DNA of 64,000 bases from contig NZ_CP133319.1 in NCBI RefSeq assembly GCF_038811545.1, forward strand, positions 3,005,516 to 3,069,515, given 5' to 3'. The position numbers and the translations under genes are program-made. This document shows, in pieces, positions 1 to 7,954 of this stretch. Below the pieces are notes generated by a model, which saw nothing but the letters and a program-made list of their open reading frames with translations, was not told the origin of the DNA and made no database searches. The DNA comes from Rhodoligotrophos sp. CJ14 (GTDB lineage Bacteria; Pseudomonadota; Alphaproteobacteria; Rhizobiales; Im1). Numbering within the stretch: position 1 is the first letter of the stretch; every line of letters begins with the position of its first letter.

Positions 1-215
1 CCATCTATATCGACGCCTTCGACCACGGTGATCCCGGCACGCTGCAGACCATATGTCAGCCCACCGGCCCCGCAAAAAAGATCGACCGCCATCACGTCGT
101 CGCTCCCGGTCACGGGAAAGATCGAGTGGTCCTGCACAGAATTGGCGTTGCCCCGGGCGACTTCTCGTTCGGGTGCCGATTTTTTGACCGATACAGAGTT
201 CAAAGTACCTGACAT
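1..215 (-). CDS. C5-cytosine DNA methyltransferase, N-terminal part (runs off the window)
   Basis: The minus strand reads in frame from an ATG at 215-213 to the window edge. Near residue 44 it gives DLFCGAGGLTYGLQRAGI, the S-adenosylmethionine-binding motif I of C5-cytosine DNA methyltransferases, followed by a VDID acidic loop typical of the second strand. The family transfers a methyl group to C5 of cytosine, usually protecting DNA from a partner restriction enzyme or from host restriction. Only about 70 codons are in the window, so target, partner and completeness cannot be judged. An internal ATG at 86-84 just before motif I is a possible alternative start; neither has a strong ribosome binding site. 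It lies beside an AbiE toxin-antitoxin pair on the same strand, which fits a defence cluster at the edge of a mobile element. Confidence 0.85.
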   Translation of the reverse strand, partial: MSGTLNSVSVKKSAPEREVARGNANSVQDHSIFPVTGSDDVMAVDLFCGAGGLTYGLQRAGITVVEGVDID

Positions 216-335
216 GGCAAATTCTTGATAGATTCTTGCTTGAAACTCAATTCCCGCGAGCGACTTGACAGTATTGATCCACCCTTATCCCGCCCGTTGG
301 TCCTTCTCGCGGCACCGTTCGGGCAACACTTCTGG

Positions 336-1199
336 CTACCATAAGATTCCAAACCTTTCCTTCATGGCGGGGGTCTTCGCCCACGGCTCACCGGGGAGCC
401 GATCGACCAGTGCCGTGAACACGAGCCGAAACGATTCCGCCGTCGATGCTTCGGTCAGCGTCTCCACCTGAGCCGCCGGTAGCAGAGGCCGCATGTCGAG
501 CAGAAAGCGCGGGTTCGCCAGCTTGGCGAACATGCGTTGCTGGGCCTCGGCGCGGGAGATCGCCTCGCCGGCAAGGGCGAGATAGCGACCGAACATCTCG
601 ACGATGCGATCGATGGCGAGATCCTCGAAGACTTCGAGAGCATGGGCAATGTCGTAAAGATCGCGTCCCTTGTCCCGCTGCAGCAACGCCCGCAGCTTGG
701 TCGCCAGCATCTCCTCGCGGGAGAATGTCGGAATGGCGGCCTCGCCGGAGAACCAGGGATTGGTGACCTCGAGCGATAACGCCGCCGGCGCATCGAACAC
801 CTCGATCTCGCGGGTGTTGATCTCGATCTTCAGACGGATCGGCACGCCGCTGCCGTCCTCGGCCTCGACCCGGAAGCGAAACTTCGGCGCGACGGGGCTC
901 TGGTCGAACCGCGCCTGCCCGAGCCATGGCTCCAGAAGTGCGCGCAGTCGGTCGAGGATCGGACCGATCGGACCGCCGGAGGTGCGGACCAGATCGATGT
1001 CCTCCGAATAGCGCAGCGGCGCCGGAAAATGCAGCTTGTTAAGCGCCGTTCCGCCTCGGAACCGCAATGCGTCGCGCAGCATGTCGTCGGAGAAGATGTC
1101 GACGAGGGCGCGGCTGATGATGAGGTCCTGCTCGACCTGGCGCTGATCCGCCCACGGAACGACATTGCCCCAGGCGACGATGTTCTGGGCCGGGATCAT
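336..1199 (-). CDS. AbiEii/AbiGii-family nucleotidyltransferase toxin
   Basis: 287 aa, the usual size for AbiEii toxins of type IV toxin-antitoxin (abortive infection) systems. The nucleotidyltransferase signature is clear: RGGTALNKLHF around residue 48, then YSEDIDLV around residue 64, giving the G-G-T and D-x-D catalytic elements of the DNA polymerase beta-like fold. A conserved EEMLATKLRALLQRDKGRDLYDI segment (motif III/IV region) follows near residue 160. The family is thought to inactivate a cytoplasmic target by nucleotidyl transfer, stopping growth of phage-infected cells. Its start overlaps the stop of the upstream abiEi-like gene by four bases (1196-1199), indicating translational coupling, so toxin is made only with antitoxin. 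No frameshift or missing motif is visible. Confidence 0.9.
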   Translation of the reverse strand: MIPAQNIVAWGNVVPWADQRQVEQDLIISRALVDIFSDDMLRDALRFRGGTALNKLHFPAPLRYSEDIDLVRTSGGPIGPILDRLRALLEPWLGQARFDQSPVAPKFRFRVEAEDGSGVPIRLKIEINTREIEVFDAPAALSLEVTNPWFSGEAAIPTFSREEMLATKLRALLQRDKGRDLYDIAHALEVFEDLAIDRIVEMFGRYLALAGEAISRAEAQQRMFAKLANPRFLLDMRPLLPAAQVETLTEASTAESFRLVFTALVDRLPGEPWAKTPAMKERFGILW

Positions 1200-2023
1200 T
1201 CGTCGAGCTCCGGCACGCGCCGCACGATCACACGCCAGCGGGAATCGCGTTCCTGTGGTTCGGGCGCGAAGTCCGGATCCCGTGCCTCCTGCCGGTCGAG
1301 TTCGGCCCAGGGAACAGCCCCTCGTTCCTGCAGCGCCTCCAGCATCGGCGTCGTCAGGGCCTCGCGGCCGAGGCGATCCAGAAGATGTCCGAGGCGTTGC
1401 ACGACCGGCCGCTCAAAGGTTGCCGACAGGGTGGCGAGTTGCTGGGGATCGATCTTCTCCGCGAGGTCGGAGAGCACCGTGGCGACATTGTCGATGCCGC
1501 CGGACGCCTTCGGATAGCGCAGCAGATCGAGAGCCGTCAGAGCTGCTGACGAGATATTCATTGTACCGGTATCGGTCTTGCGGCCCTCAATCCCTGCGGT
1601 CACCGCTTCCATGTCCTTGCGGAAATAGAAGACGATCAGGTTGCGGCCGGCACGGATCTTCGGAAGGCGCTTGGCCGAAACGACCTGGAACTCCATGACC
1701 GCCTGGTGCGTCGCGCCATGCAATTCTGCGGCCTTGAGAAGCCCGACATAGTAGGCCTGACGCTCATAACGCATGAGCGCGTCGATGTACCAGGCCGGCG
1801 GTGGCGCTCCCCAGGATGCAAACTGCGGCGGGACGACGACATAAAACCCTTGCCGCGGGTTCAGCAGGGCCTTGCGACGCTGCAAGCGCTCGGCGGCATC
1901 CAGGAACGCGCCGCGCCCGACGCCGAGCGCCGCCTCGGCTTCCTCGGCGGTGAAAACCGTCCGGCCCGCGGAGAGCAGGCCGCTGACATAGCTCGACAGG
2001 GCGGATCGCTGATCGTGAACCAT
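1196..2023 (-). CDS. AbiEi-family type IV antitoxin / transcriptional repressor
   Basis: 275 aa. The N-terminal ~60 residues look like a winged helix (SSYVSGLLSAGRTVFTAEEAEAALG...FLDAAERLQRRKALLNPRQGFYVVVP). The rest matches the AbiEi antitoxin core, including YYVGLLKAAELHGATHQAVMEFQVV, a landmark of the family. AbiEi neutralises AbiEii without a stable protein complex and represses its own operon by binding inverted repeats with the winged helix. Here two matching inverted repeats flank a promoter directly upstream (see 2031-2112). First gene of a two-gene operon with the AbiEii toxin. ATG chosen because it lies just downstream of the operator region and opens the conserved helix. Confidence 0.88.
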   Translation of the reverse strand: MVHDQRSALSSYVSGLLSAGRTVFTAEEAEAALGVGRGAFLDAAERLQRRKALLNPRQGFYVVVPPQFASWGAPPPAWYIDALMRYERQAYYVGLLKAAELHGATHQAVMEFQVVSAKRLPKIRAGRNLIVFYFRKDMEAVTAGIEGRKTDTGTMNISSAALTALDLLRYPKASGGIDNVATVLSDLAEKIDPQQLATLSATFERPVVQRLGHLLDRLGREALTTPMLEALQERGAVPWAELDRQEARDPDFAPEPQERDSRWRVIVRRVPELDE

Positions 2024-2030
2024 GCTCTCT

Positions 2031-2112
2031 TATCCGCTTTTAGCGCGGATATTTCAACACGGATTGTAACAGAGCCGCGATTCACCTCAAAAAATCCGCA
2101 CTATCAGCGGAT
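2031..2112 (-). promoter_or_regulatory. AbiE operon promoter flanked by two AbiEi-type operators
   Basis: Two inverted repeats with the same arms and the same 7-base spacer lie here: TATCCGC-N7-GCGGATA at 2031-2051 and ATCCGC-N7-GCGGAT at 2094-2112, with centres 62 bp apart. Between them, on the minus strand, TTGAGG (2090-2085) and TACAAT (2068-2063) are separated by 16 bases, a credible sigma70 promoter. AbiEi proteins are known to autorepress by binding inverted repeats around their promoter, so this arrangement supports a working repression circuit. The repeats and spacing are seen directly; binding is inferred. Confidence 0.65.
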
Positions 2113-2118
2113 ATTTTG

Positions 2119-2401
2119 ACATGATTTATCCAGGGTGAACTGGCCTCGGTTGCCTTGAGAACTCTCGCCTTGTCCCCAATGCTTGGCTGACCGAATCAGG
2201 CATGGCGTCGCCCTTCGGGCCGGGCTCTCGGCTGGCGCTGAAGCCCCGCTTGCGCGGTCTTCACCCTGCGGGCGTCGATCCCTGACGCGTCGTGGTGCTG
2301 CTGCGGTCGGTGGATGTCGGGAAGGCGGCTTTGCGCCTTCACGGTTCTGCGCCCTTGCGGGCCTCCGGCCCGGCGAGAGTCAGAGTGCGGACGGGGGTTT
2401 G
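2119..2401. other. Intergenic region between the abiE operator and the ardC leader
   Basis: About 280 bases with no convincing gene. Short open frames exist on both strands, but their translations are arginine/glycine-rich without recognisable motifs. The sequence is very GC-rich and has several small self-complementary stretches. It must contain the promoter of the rightward ardC operon, but no clear -35/-10 pair was found. Confidence 0.4.
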
Positions 2402-2448
2402 CCGTGACGGGTTGAGGTCGAGAGAGAGGCTCTCGGCGCCCGTCGCGG
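2402..2448 (+). ncRNA. Structured leader, copy A (upstream of ardC)
   Basis: CCGTGACGGG (2402-2411) can pair with CCCGTCGCGG (2439-2448), with one G-U pair, enclosing an inner hairpin CGAGAG-AGAGG-CTCTCG (2419-2435). The outer 3' strand runs into GGAG, the ribosome binding site of ardC (ATG 2458), so the folded form should hide it. The same architecture and core sequence recur at 4538-4583, 8791-8839 and, more divergent, at 12531-12585, each directly before a gene start. By location (5' of antirestriction, ParB-like and methylase/helicase genes) it resembles the published radC RNA motif; I could not compare it with the covariance model. Confidence 0.6.
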
Positions 2449-2457
2449 AGAACCGCG

Positions 2458-3417
2458 ATGTCCAGATATGACCGCACCCCACGCGCCGGCCCGGACCGGA
2501 CGAACCTGTACGATGAAATCACCAACAAGATCATCGCCGAGCTGGAAGCCGGCCGCGTGCCCTGGGTGCAGCCCTGGGGCACGTCTGCGGCGAAAGCCCC
2601 GCTCGGCCTGCCGAAGAATGCCAGCACGGGCCGAAGCTACAGCGGCATCAACATCCTTCTCCTCTGGGGCGCCGTCGTCCAGCACGGCTTCCCCGGCCAG
2701 GGCTGGCTCACTTTCCGGCAGGCCCTTTCCCTTGGCGGCAATGTGCGCAAGGGCGAGCGCGGCACCACCGTCGTCTATGCCGACCGCTTCGTTCCCGAGG
2801 ACGAGAAGAAGCGCGCCACCGAGACTGGAGAAGAGGCGCAGGCCGTTCCGTTCCTCAAACGGTTCACCGTGTTCAACACGGCGCAATGCGAGGGGCTGCC
2901 CGACGATATCGCCGTCACCATCCCGCCGCCACCCGGCCTGATCGAGCCGAAGGTCGAGGCGCTCATCAAGGCGACCGGCATCGACTTCCGCATCGGCGGC
3001 GACAAGGCGTTCTACGTTCCCGCCCACGACTATGTGGTCGTGCCGCCGCCGCAAGCCTACTACGAGCCGATCAACTGGCATCGGACCGCACTGCACGAAA
3101 TCGGTCACGCCAGCGGTCATCACAGCCGGCTCAACCGCGATCTTTCCGGATCCGTCGGCTCGAAGAAATACGCCTTCGAAGAAATGATCGCTGAACAGAT
3201 TTCGGCTTTCTGCTGCGCTTCGCTCGGCATCGTCCCGACCGTGCGCCATGCAGATTACATCGGCTCCTGGCTCGACGTCATGCGCGAGGATTCCCGCGCC
3301 ATCGTCCGTGCCGCCTCGCAGGCCAGCAAAGCGGCGGACTGGATCCTGTCCTTCCTTCCGGATGCTGACAGCCCCGCCGTCGATGCCGAGATCATCGACA
3401 GGAGGGCAGCGGCATGA
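2458..3417 (+). CDS. ardC: ArdC-like antirestriction protein
   Basis: 319 aa. The N-terminal ~125 residues are the ArdC single-stranded-DNA-binding domain (LYDEITNKIIAELEAGRVPW...YSGINILLLW...TVVYADRF). The C-terminal half is a zincin-like metallopeptidase domain with HEIGHASGH at residues 213-221, an intact HExxH zinc site. ArdC proteins enter the recipient with, or are made early on, conjugating DNA and protect it from host restriction. It opens a plus-strand operon and overlaps the next gene by an ATGA. The start is fixed by the structured leader, which ends nine bases upstream and contains GGAG. Confidence 0.93.
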   Translation: MSRYDRTPRAGPDRTNLYDEITNKIIAELEAGRVPWVQPWGTSAAKAPLGLPKNASTGRSYSGINILLLWGAVVQHGFPGQGWLTFRQALSLGGNVRKGERGTTVVYADRFVPEDEKKRATETGEEAQAVPFLKRFTVFNTAQCEGLPDDIAVTIPPPPGLIEPKVEALIKATGIDFRIGGDKAFYVPAHDYVVVPPPQAYYEPINWHRTALHEIGHASGHHSRLNRDLSGSVGSKKYAFEEMIAEQISAFCCASLGIVPTVRHADYIGSWLDVMREDSRAIVRAASQASKAADWILSFLPDADSPAVDAEIIDRRAAA

Positions 3418-3815
3418 TCCTCCTGACACCCGAACTGCGCGTTCGCCTGCTCGCCAATGGCCGTCAGCGCGACGTCGACCATGTGCCGGTCGTGAAATTC
3501 TACAATCCGTTCGGCGAAGGCGTCTGGCTCGCGACCGAGCTGGATCCGGACGGCGACATCATGTTCGGCCTCGCCGATATCGGCTATCCGGAGCTTGGCA
3601 GCTTCTCGCTGGAGGAAATGGAGTCCATCCGGTTGCCCTTCGGCATGGGGATCGAGCGGGACCTGCTCTTTACCGGGGATTTCCCGATCTCGGTCTGGGC
3701 TGACGCGGCAAGAGAGGCTGGCAGCATACGTGCGGCCGAGCGCATTCTTTACGCCCGCGCCCGCGGCGCCGCGTCCAACCTCACTCCCCCTGATACGGAA
3801 ACCCGGAAAGCCTGA
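3414..3815 (+). CDS. DUF2958-domain protein
   Basis: 133 aa with the DUF2958 signature: LLTPELRVRLLANG near the start, then PVVKFYNPFGEGVWLATELDPDGDIMFGLADIG and a conserved ELGSFSLEEME. The family is found almost only on conjugative plasmids and ICEs and has no established biochemical role. The start overlaps the ardC stop (ATGA at 3414-3417), so the two are translationally coupled; a role accessory to antirestriction is inferred from that. The last ~30 residues are less conserved in appearance. Confidence 0.88.
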   Translation: MILLTPELRVRLLANGRQRDVDHVPVVKFYNPFGEGVWLATELDPDGDIMFGLADIGYPELGSFSLEEMESIRLPFGMGIERDLLFTGDFPISVWADAAREAGSIRAAERILYARARGAASNLTPPDTETRKA

Positions 3816-3934
3816 TTTCCGGCTCTCCGGCTTGCGATCCTGCGCCGCTCTCTCCGAGGCAGAGGGCGGCGCGTCTCGCCGTGACGCGGTGAAAGTCCCG
3901 GCACCCGGCCGGCTGCCCGTCGGGGAATCCGAAC
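3816..3934. other. Intergenic gap before radC with a GC-rich hairpin
   Basis: The 119-base gap contains GCCGCTCTC (3843-3851) facing GAGGGCGGC (3861-3869), a strong hairpin without a T-tract. It could be an attenuator or RNA-stability element between DUF2958 and radC. No separate promoter was identified. Confidence 0.35.
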
Positions 3935-4423
3935 ATGACGCGACATCACAGAAAACTCACCATCGAGCCGCAGCCTCTCCGGTTCTCGGCCCAGGAGCAG
4001 GCCGTCGTCTACGAGGCCCGCCAGATCCTGCTGCGCCACCTCAACCAGAACCCGGTCCTGTCCTCCTGGCAGGCGGTTCTTGACTATTGTGCCATCACCA
4101 TCCGTGGAGAGGTAGAGCGCTTCCATGTCCTCTATCTCGACCGAAAGAACCGGCTCATCTCGGACGAATGCCTCGCCATCGGCACGGTCGATCATGTCCC
4201 GGTCTATCCCCGGGAAGTGCTGCGGCGGAGCCTGGCGCTCAACGCGACCGCGCTGATCATCGTGCACAATCATCCGGCCGGCGATCCCGAACCCTCGGCC
4301 GCCGACCTCGCTATGACGAAGGAAATCCAGAAGGGCTGCAAGGTTCTGGGCGTAACGCTGCATGACCACATCATCGTCGGTATCGGCCGGGAGGTCAGTC
4401 TGCGCGCCCGAGGCGAAATCTGA
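3935..4423 (+). CDS. radC: RadC-family JAB/MPN-domain protein
   Basis: 162 aa. It has the JAB (MPN) metalloprotease-like fold of RadC proteins: a catalytic-type glutamate in GEVERFHVLYLDRKNRL (around residue 60), then HNHPAGDPEPSAAD at residues 111-124, matching the H-x-H-P-x-G...P-S-x-x-D metal site. The protein is shorter than chromosomal RadC (~220 aa) because the N-terminal helix-hairpin-helix region is missing, which is normal for the mobile-element version. Despite the name, a direct repair role is doubtful; mobile copies accompany antirestriction genes. It is followed by a ~170-base leader region and the ParB-like gene. Confidence 0.92.
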   Translation: MTRHHRKLTIEPQPLRFSAQEQAVVYEARQILLRHLNQNPVLSSWQAVLDYCAITIRGEVERFHVLYLDRKNRLISDECLAIGTVDHVPVYPREVLRRSLALNATALIIVHNHPAGDPEPSAADLAMTKEIQKGCKVLGVTLHDHIIVGIGREVSLRARGEI

Positions 4424-4537
4424 TTGCTTGTCGGACAGCCTGACGGGCTCGGCTTCTCCGCACGCGGTTTCCCGGTGGCTTCCAGTCACAGGAAGCCGAC
4501 CGCGCTGCCCGCAGAGTCAGAGGAGGGAAGGTGTTTT

Positions 4538-4583
4538 CGCGACGGGTCGGAAGCGGAGAGAGAGGCTCTCGGCGCCCGTCGCG
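4538..4583 (+). ncRNA. Structured leader, copy B (upstream of the ParB-like gene)
   Basis: CGCGACGGG (4538-4546) pairs perfectly with CCCGTCGCG (4575-4583) around the inner hairpin GAGAG-AGAGG-CTCTC. The 27 bases from GAGAGAGAGGCTC through CGTCGCGGAGA are nearly identical to copy A. The GGAG that follows is the ribosome binding site for the ATG at 4596 and begins inside the outer stem. Compared with copy A, the stem base pair G-U (T at 2405) is C-G here, a pairing-preserving change. Confidence 0.6.
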
Positions 4584-4595
4584 GAGACTACCCTG

Positions 4596-6740
4596 ATGGC
4601 TACTGCCGCTCAGAAACTCACCCTGTCGCCCTCGCGCGACATTCCCTTCAACAAGCTCGTTCTCAGCCAGTCGAATGTCCGGCGCGTCAAGGCCGGCGTT
4701 TCAGTCGAGGAACTGGCTGAGGACATCGCCCGCCGCGGCACGCTCCTCCAGAGCCTCAATGTCCGCCCCGTGCTCGATGCCGACGGCAACGAGACCGGCA
4801 TGTACGAAGTGCCGGCCGGCGGCCGCCGCTATCAGGCCCTGGCGATCCTCGTGAAGCAGAAGCGTCTCGCGAAGACCGCGCCGGTGCCCTGCGTCGTTCG
4901 CGATCCCTCGACGCAGATCCTCGCCGAGGACGACAGCCTGGCCGAAAACACCCAGCGCGTGGCTCTGCATCCCCTCGACCAGTTCCGCGCCTTCCTCGAC
5001 ATGCGCAACAAGGGCATGACCGAAGAGGAGATCGCGGCCGCCTTCTTTACCACGGTTCAGGTCGTCAGGCAGCGGCTTCGCCTCGCCACCGTCTCTCCCG
5101 TGCTGCTCGACGTCTATGCCGAGGACGGCATGACGCTGGAGATGCTGATGGCCTTCACCGTCAATCCCGACCATGCCCGTCAGGAACAGGTCTGGGAGAG
5201 CATCCGCAATTCCTGGCAGAAGGAGCCGTGGCAGATCCGGCGCATGCTGACCGAAACCACCGTCCCGGCGTCCGACAAGCGCGCCCGCTTCATCGGCCTC
5301 GAAGCCTATGAGGCGGCGGGCGGCGCGATTCTGCGCGATCTCTTCTCCCACGACAATGACGGCTGGCTGCAGGACGTCTCCCTGCTCGACCGCCTGGTTG
5401 ACGAGAAGCTGAAGGTGATGGCCGACGAGATTGCCGACCAGGGCTGGAAGTGGATCGACGCTTCGGTCGAACTCCCCTACGGCCATGCCAGCGGCCTGCG
5501 CAAGCTGACCGGCACGGCGCAGGACCTCACCGAAGACGAACGGGCGGCCCGCGAGGCTCTCCGCAATGAGTATGACGATCTCGAATCGGAATATGCGGAG
5601 GCCGACGATCTGCCCGAAGAGGTGGATCAGCGTCTCGCCGAGATCGAGGCCGCCCTCGACGCCTTCGAGAACCGCCCCGTCAGCTTCGATCCGGACGAGA
5701 TCGCCCGCGCCGGCGTTTTCCTCAGTATCGACCGGGACGGCCAACTCGTCGTCGATCGCGGCTATGTCCGTCCCGAGGACGAGCCCGAAGCCGCCGTCGA
5801 GGGCGACGACTCCGGGACCGGTGACGAGGCCGACATCGACCGCGTTGACGCCGATGTCGATCCTTCGGCTCGGCGCGCCGCAATCACCATCGGCAGCCAG
5901 CCGACGGACACGGATGACGACGAAGGCGACGTCATCAAGCCGCTGCCGGAACGCCTGGTGACGGAGCTGACGGCCGAGCGGACACTTGCGCTGCGCGACA
6001 GGCTGGCGAACAACCCGTCCGTCGCGTTCCTGGCCGTGCTGCACAAGTTCTGCCGGGACGTCTTCTCCCGCTACACCTCCTACAGCCCGGCCATGGAAGT
6101 CTCGGTGCGCAACACCGGCTTCTCCCTGCAAGCGCCGGGCCTGAAGGACACCCCGGCGGCGCAGGCCATCGAGGAGCGCCACAAGGCATGGGAGGCGCGC
6201 ATGCCGACCGACGAGGCCTCCCTCTGGGATTGGCTGATCTCTCTCGAAGGCACCGAGCAGGCGGCGCTCTTTGCGCATTGCGCGGCTTTCGGGGTCAACG
6301 CCCTTTACGAGAAGGCCGATCGCTACGGCGGCGGCACCGTCACCGTGCACGGCATCCAGCAGCGTCTTGCCGAGGCCGATCGTCTCGCACGCGCTGTCGA
6401 ACTCGACATGGTGGAAGCAGGCTGGAGGCCGACGGTCGAGAACTATCTCGGCCGCGTCACCAAGCCTCGCATCCTCGAAGCCGTGCGCGAGGGGGCGGGC
6501 GAGCGCGCGGCCGAGCTGATCGACCATCTCAAGAAGGGCGACATGGCCAGGGAGGCCGAACGCCTGCTGGCCGATACCGGCTGGCTTCCCGAGCCGCTGC
6601 GCCTGGTCGCGGAAGAGCCAGCGGAGCTTTCGGCCGAGCACGACGACGGTGAGGCATTGCCAGACTTCCTCGCTGGCGACGACGAGCACGATGCGACTGA
6701 CGGCACCGACGAGCCGGCGGTTCTCGTCGCCGCTGAGTGA
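4596..6740 (+). CDS. ParB/RepB/Spo0J-family nuclease-domain protein
   Basis: 714 aa from the ATG at 4596. The reading frame is open further upstream, but this start sits right after the conserved leader and opens the ParB-like domain. Residues ~15-140 form a ParB N-terminal domain: IPFNKLVLSQSNVR, then GTLLQSLNVRPV, VPAGGRRYQAL, and LAENTQRVALHPLDQFRAF. A helix-turn-helix follows (TEEEIAAAFFTTVQVVRQRL). The long C-terminal part has acidic linkers and no recognised domain. It is much longer than chromosomal ParB (~300 aa), as is typical of this ICE-borne group. The likely role is DNA binding linked to element stability or transfer; a centromere role is not shown, since parA lies 25 kb away. 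A terminator follows. Confidence 0.88.
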   Translation: MATAAQKLTLSPSRDIPFNKLVLSQSNVRRVKAGVSVEELAEDIARRGTLLQSLNVRPVLDADGNETGMYEVPAGGRRYQALAILVKQKRLAKTAPVPCVVRDPSTQILAEDDSLAENTQRVALHPLDQFRAFLDMRNKGMTEEEIAAAFFTTVQVVRQRLRLATVSPVLLDVYAEDGMTLEMLMAFTVNPDHARQEQVWESIRNSWQKEPWQIRRMLTETTVPASDKRARFIGLEAYEAAGGAILRDLFSHDNDGWLQDVSLLDRLVDEKLKVMADEIADQGWKWIDASVELPYGHASGLRKLTGTAQDLTEDERAAREALRNEYDDLESEYAEADDLPEEVDQRLAEIEAALDAFENRPVSFDPDEIARAGVFLSIDRDGQLVVDRGYVRPEDEPEAAVEGDDSGTGDEADIDRVDADVDPSARRAAITIGSQPTDTDDDEGDVIKPLPERLVTELTAERTLALRDRLANNPSVAFLAVLHKFCRDVFSRYTSYSPAMEVSVRNTGFSLQAPGLKDTPAAQAIEERHKAWEARMPTDEASLWDWLISLEGTEQAALFAHCAAFGVNALYEKADRYGGGTVTVHGIQQRLAEADRLARAVELDMVEAGWRPTVENYLGRVTKPRILEAVREGAGERAAELIDHLKKGDMAREAERLLADTGWLPEPLRLVAEEPAELSAEHDDGEALPDFLAGDDEHDATDGTDEPAVLVAAE

Positions 6741-6750
6741 CACGCATCTG

Positions 6751-6780
6751 CGGGGCGGCTCCGGTCGCCCCGTCTTTTTC
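6751..6780 (+). terminator. Rho-independent terminator after the ParB-like gene
   Basis: CGGGGCG (6751-6757) pairs with CGCCCCG (6766-6772) around an 8-base loop and is followed directly by TCTTTTTC. It lies ten bases after the ParB-like stop codon, so it should end the ardC-radC-parB transcript or attenuate read-through. Confidence 0.75.
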
Positions 6781-6799
6781 CTCACTTTCCACTCGCTAG

Positions 6800-6835
6800 G
6801 CCCGGCATTCCGCTGGGCTGGTTTCGTTTCAGGAG
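6800..6835 (+). promoter_or_regulatory. Hairpin plus strong ribosome binding site before the 6843 gene
   Basis: GCCCGGC-ATTCC-GCTGGGC (6800-6818) is followed by the pyrimidine-rich stretch TGGTTTCGTTTC and AGGAG (6831-6835), eight bases before the ATG. Closely similar hairpin/TTTCGTTTTC/AGGAG leaders precede the genes at 7392 and 10099, and a related one precedes 9473, so this looks like a repeated expression cassette. Confidence 0.45.
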
Positions 6836-6842
6836 ACCAACA

Positions 6843-7319
6843 ATGTCCGCTTCCCTTGTCCTCGACATAGCTCCGCTCGGCTCGCTGATTGCCTATGCCG
6901 ACGGAGAGCCCAAGCCACCCGCCCGCTTCACGAAGAAGCTGGCAGCCTGGGAACGTCGCAACGGTGTCGGCCGTCTCGTGCGCAAGGAGCCCGCGCGCGA
7001 GCGCCCGACCTACACAACCCCGCCATGCTTCACCCTGCATGAAGGCAATTTCGGTCAGGGCGGCATCATCCTCGTTACGGTCATGCGCACCTATGGCATC
7101 GACAGCGACCTGACCTTCCGGGTCGTCGAGCGCCCGAGGGTCGGTCAGGTCCGCGTCGTGCAGGATGTCGGCGACAACGTCGAACTGCTGCATCTGGCGG
7201 AGAGTCGTGAAGCTGCCGAACTCTGGCTGGCGAAGACCGGATACAGCCGTGCCCGGCTTGAGGACGTCACGGCCGATGAGGTCGGTGCCGATGTCGTCGA
7301 GGGCCGCGCTGCCGCCTGA
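6843..7319 (+). CDS. ICE-associated protein of unknown function
   Basis: 158 aa with no domain that I recognise. The composition is that of a genuine soluble protein with alternating strands (GGIILVTVMRTYGIDSDLTFRVVERPRVGQVRVVQ) in the middle and a basic N-terminal third (RFTKKLAAWERRNGVGRLVRKEPARERP). No signal peptide or membrane segment is seen. The start is supported by AGGAG eight bases upstream. It is the first of a run of small plus-strand genes between the ParB-like gene and the strawberry-notch gene; this position suggests an accessory role in the ICE. Confidence 0.75.
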   Translation: MSASLVLDIAPLGSLIAYADGEPKPPARFTKKLAAWERRNGVGRLVRKEPARERPTYTTPPCFTLHEGNFGQGGIILVTVMRTYGIDSDLTFRVVERPRVGQVRVVQDVGDNVELLHLAESREAAELWLAKTGYSRARLEDVTADEVGADVVEGRAAA

Positions 7320-7341
7320 CCGTCGCTCAATCCCGTCTACC

Positions 7342-7385
7342 TGGCCCGCCGTCGAACGACCGCGGGCCATTTTCGTTTTCAGGAG
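7342..7385 (+). promoter_or_regulatory. Hairpin plus ribosome binding site before the 7392 gene
   Basis: TGGCCCGC (7342-7349) pairs with GCGGGCCA (7362-7369) and is followed by TTTTCGTTTTC and AGGAG (7381-7385), six bases before the ATG at 7392. The hairpin followed by T-rich sequence could act as a weak terminator or attenuator. Confidence 0.45.
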
Positions 7386-7391
7386 AAACCC

Positions 7392-7661
7392 ATGGCCATT
7401 CCCGATTACGCCCGCACCAACTTCAACACCCTGCTGCGCGCGGCGGGCGACGGCAATCTCGCACTCATGAAGTGCCTGGATGCCGTCACCCGCGAGCCGC
7501 GCTATGTCCTGTGCGCCGTGGGGCGCGCGGACGACGGCGATTACGTCATGACGCCGTTCGGCCATCTTGCAGACGGCGATCCCTATGACGCCTACCTGCC
7601 GCCCGACCCTGACGATCCAACCGGCTTTCTGCCGAACAGCGAAGGCGGGGGCGCAGCATGA
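7392..7661 (+). CDS. Small ICE protein, DUF6117-like
   Basis: 89 aa. The sequence MAIPDYARTNFNTLLRA, with CLDAVTREPRYVLCAVGR and DYVMTPFGHLADGDPYDAY, matches my memory of the DUF6117 family, small proteins on alphaproteobacterial plasmids and ICEs with unknown role. It ends overlapping the start of the next gene (ATGA at 7658-7661), so the two are coupled. No membrane segment or catalytic motif is visible. The start is supported by AGGAG at 7381-7385. Confidence 0.78.
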   Translation: MAIPDYARTNFNTLLRAAGDGNLALMKCLDAVTREPRYVLCAVGRADDGDYVMTPFGHLADGDPYDAYLPPDPDDPTGFLPNSEGGGAA

Positions 7662-7954
7662 TGACGGTGGAGGAGATATTCGCCGAGGACCGCCGCAATC
7701 CTCCCCCGGAGCGCTCGCTTCCGTGGGCGGAAACCCGTGGTGGCGTCACCGTCGTTGTGGAGCCGAAGCCGCATTGGGCCGGCGACATGCGGGCTTTTCG
7801 GCTCGATGCCCGTGAATACTGCCACTATGCCGACTGGAGTGCGAACGGCGGCCGGGCGCGGTTCTACGGCCATATCGATACCTGCGGCGGCGATCTGCTT
7901 CTGAAGGCTCGCGTTATGGTCGCCCGAGAGATCGCGGACCGGCTTTGGGGCTGA
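7658..7954 (+). CDS. Small ICE protein of unknown function
   Basis: 98 aa, coupled to the preceding DUF6117-like gene by an ATGATG overlap (7658 or 7661 could be used). Aromatic-rich middle (HWAGDMRAFRLDAREYCHYADWSANGGRARFYGHIDTCGGDLL) and a C-terminal helix (KARVMVAREIADRLWG). No recognised domain. The coupling and codon use support a real gene. Confidence 0.65.
   Translation: MMTVEEIFAEDRRNPPPERSLPWAETRGGVTVVVEPKPHWAGDMRAFRLDAREYCHYADWSANGGRARFYGHIDTCGGDLLLKARVMVAREIADRLWG

Noticed and set aside
4701-7565. A 954-codon open frame on the minus strand
   Set aside because: It lies opposite the ParB-like gene and its neighbours, has no motif, and has the composition expected of antisense frames in GC-rich coding DNA.
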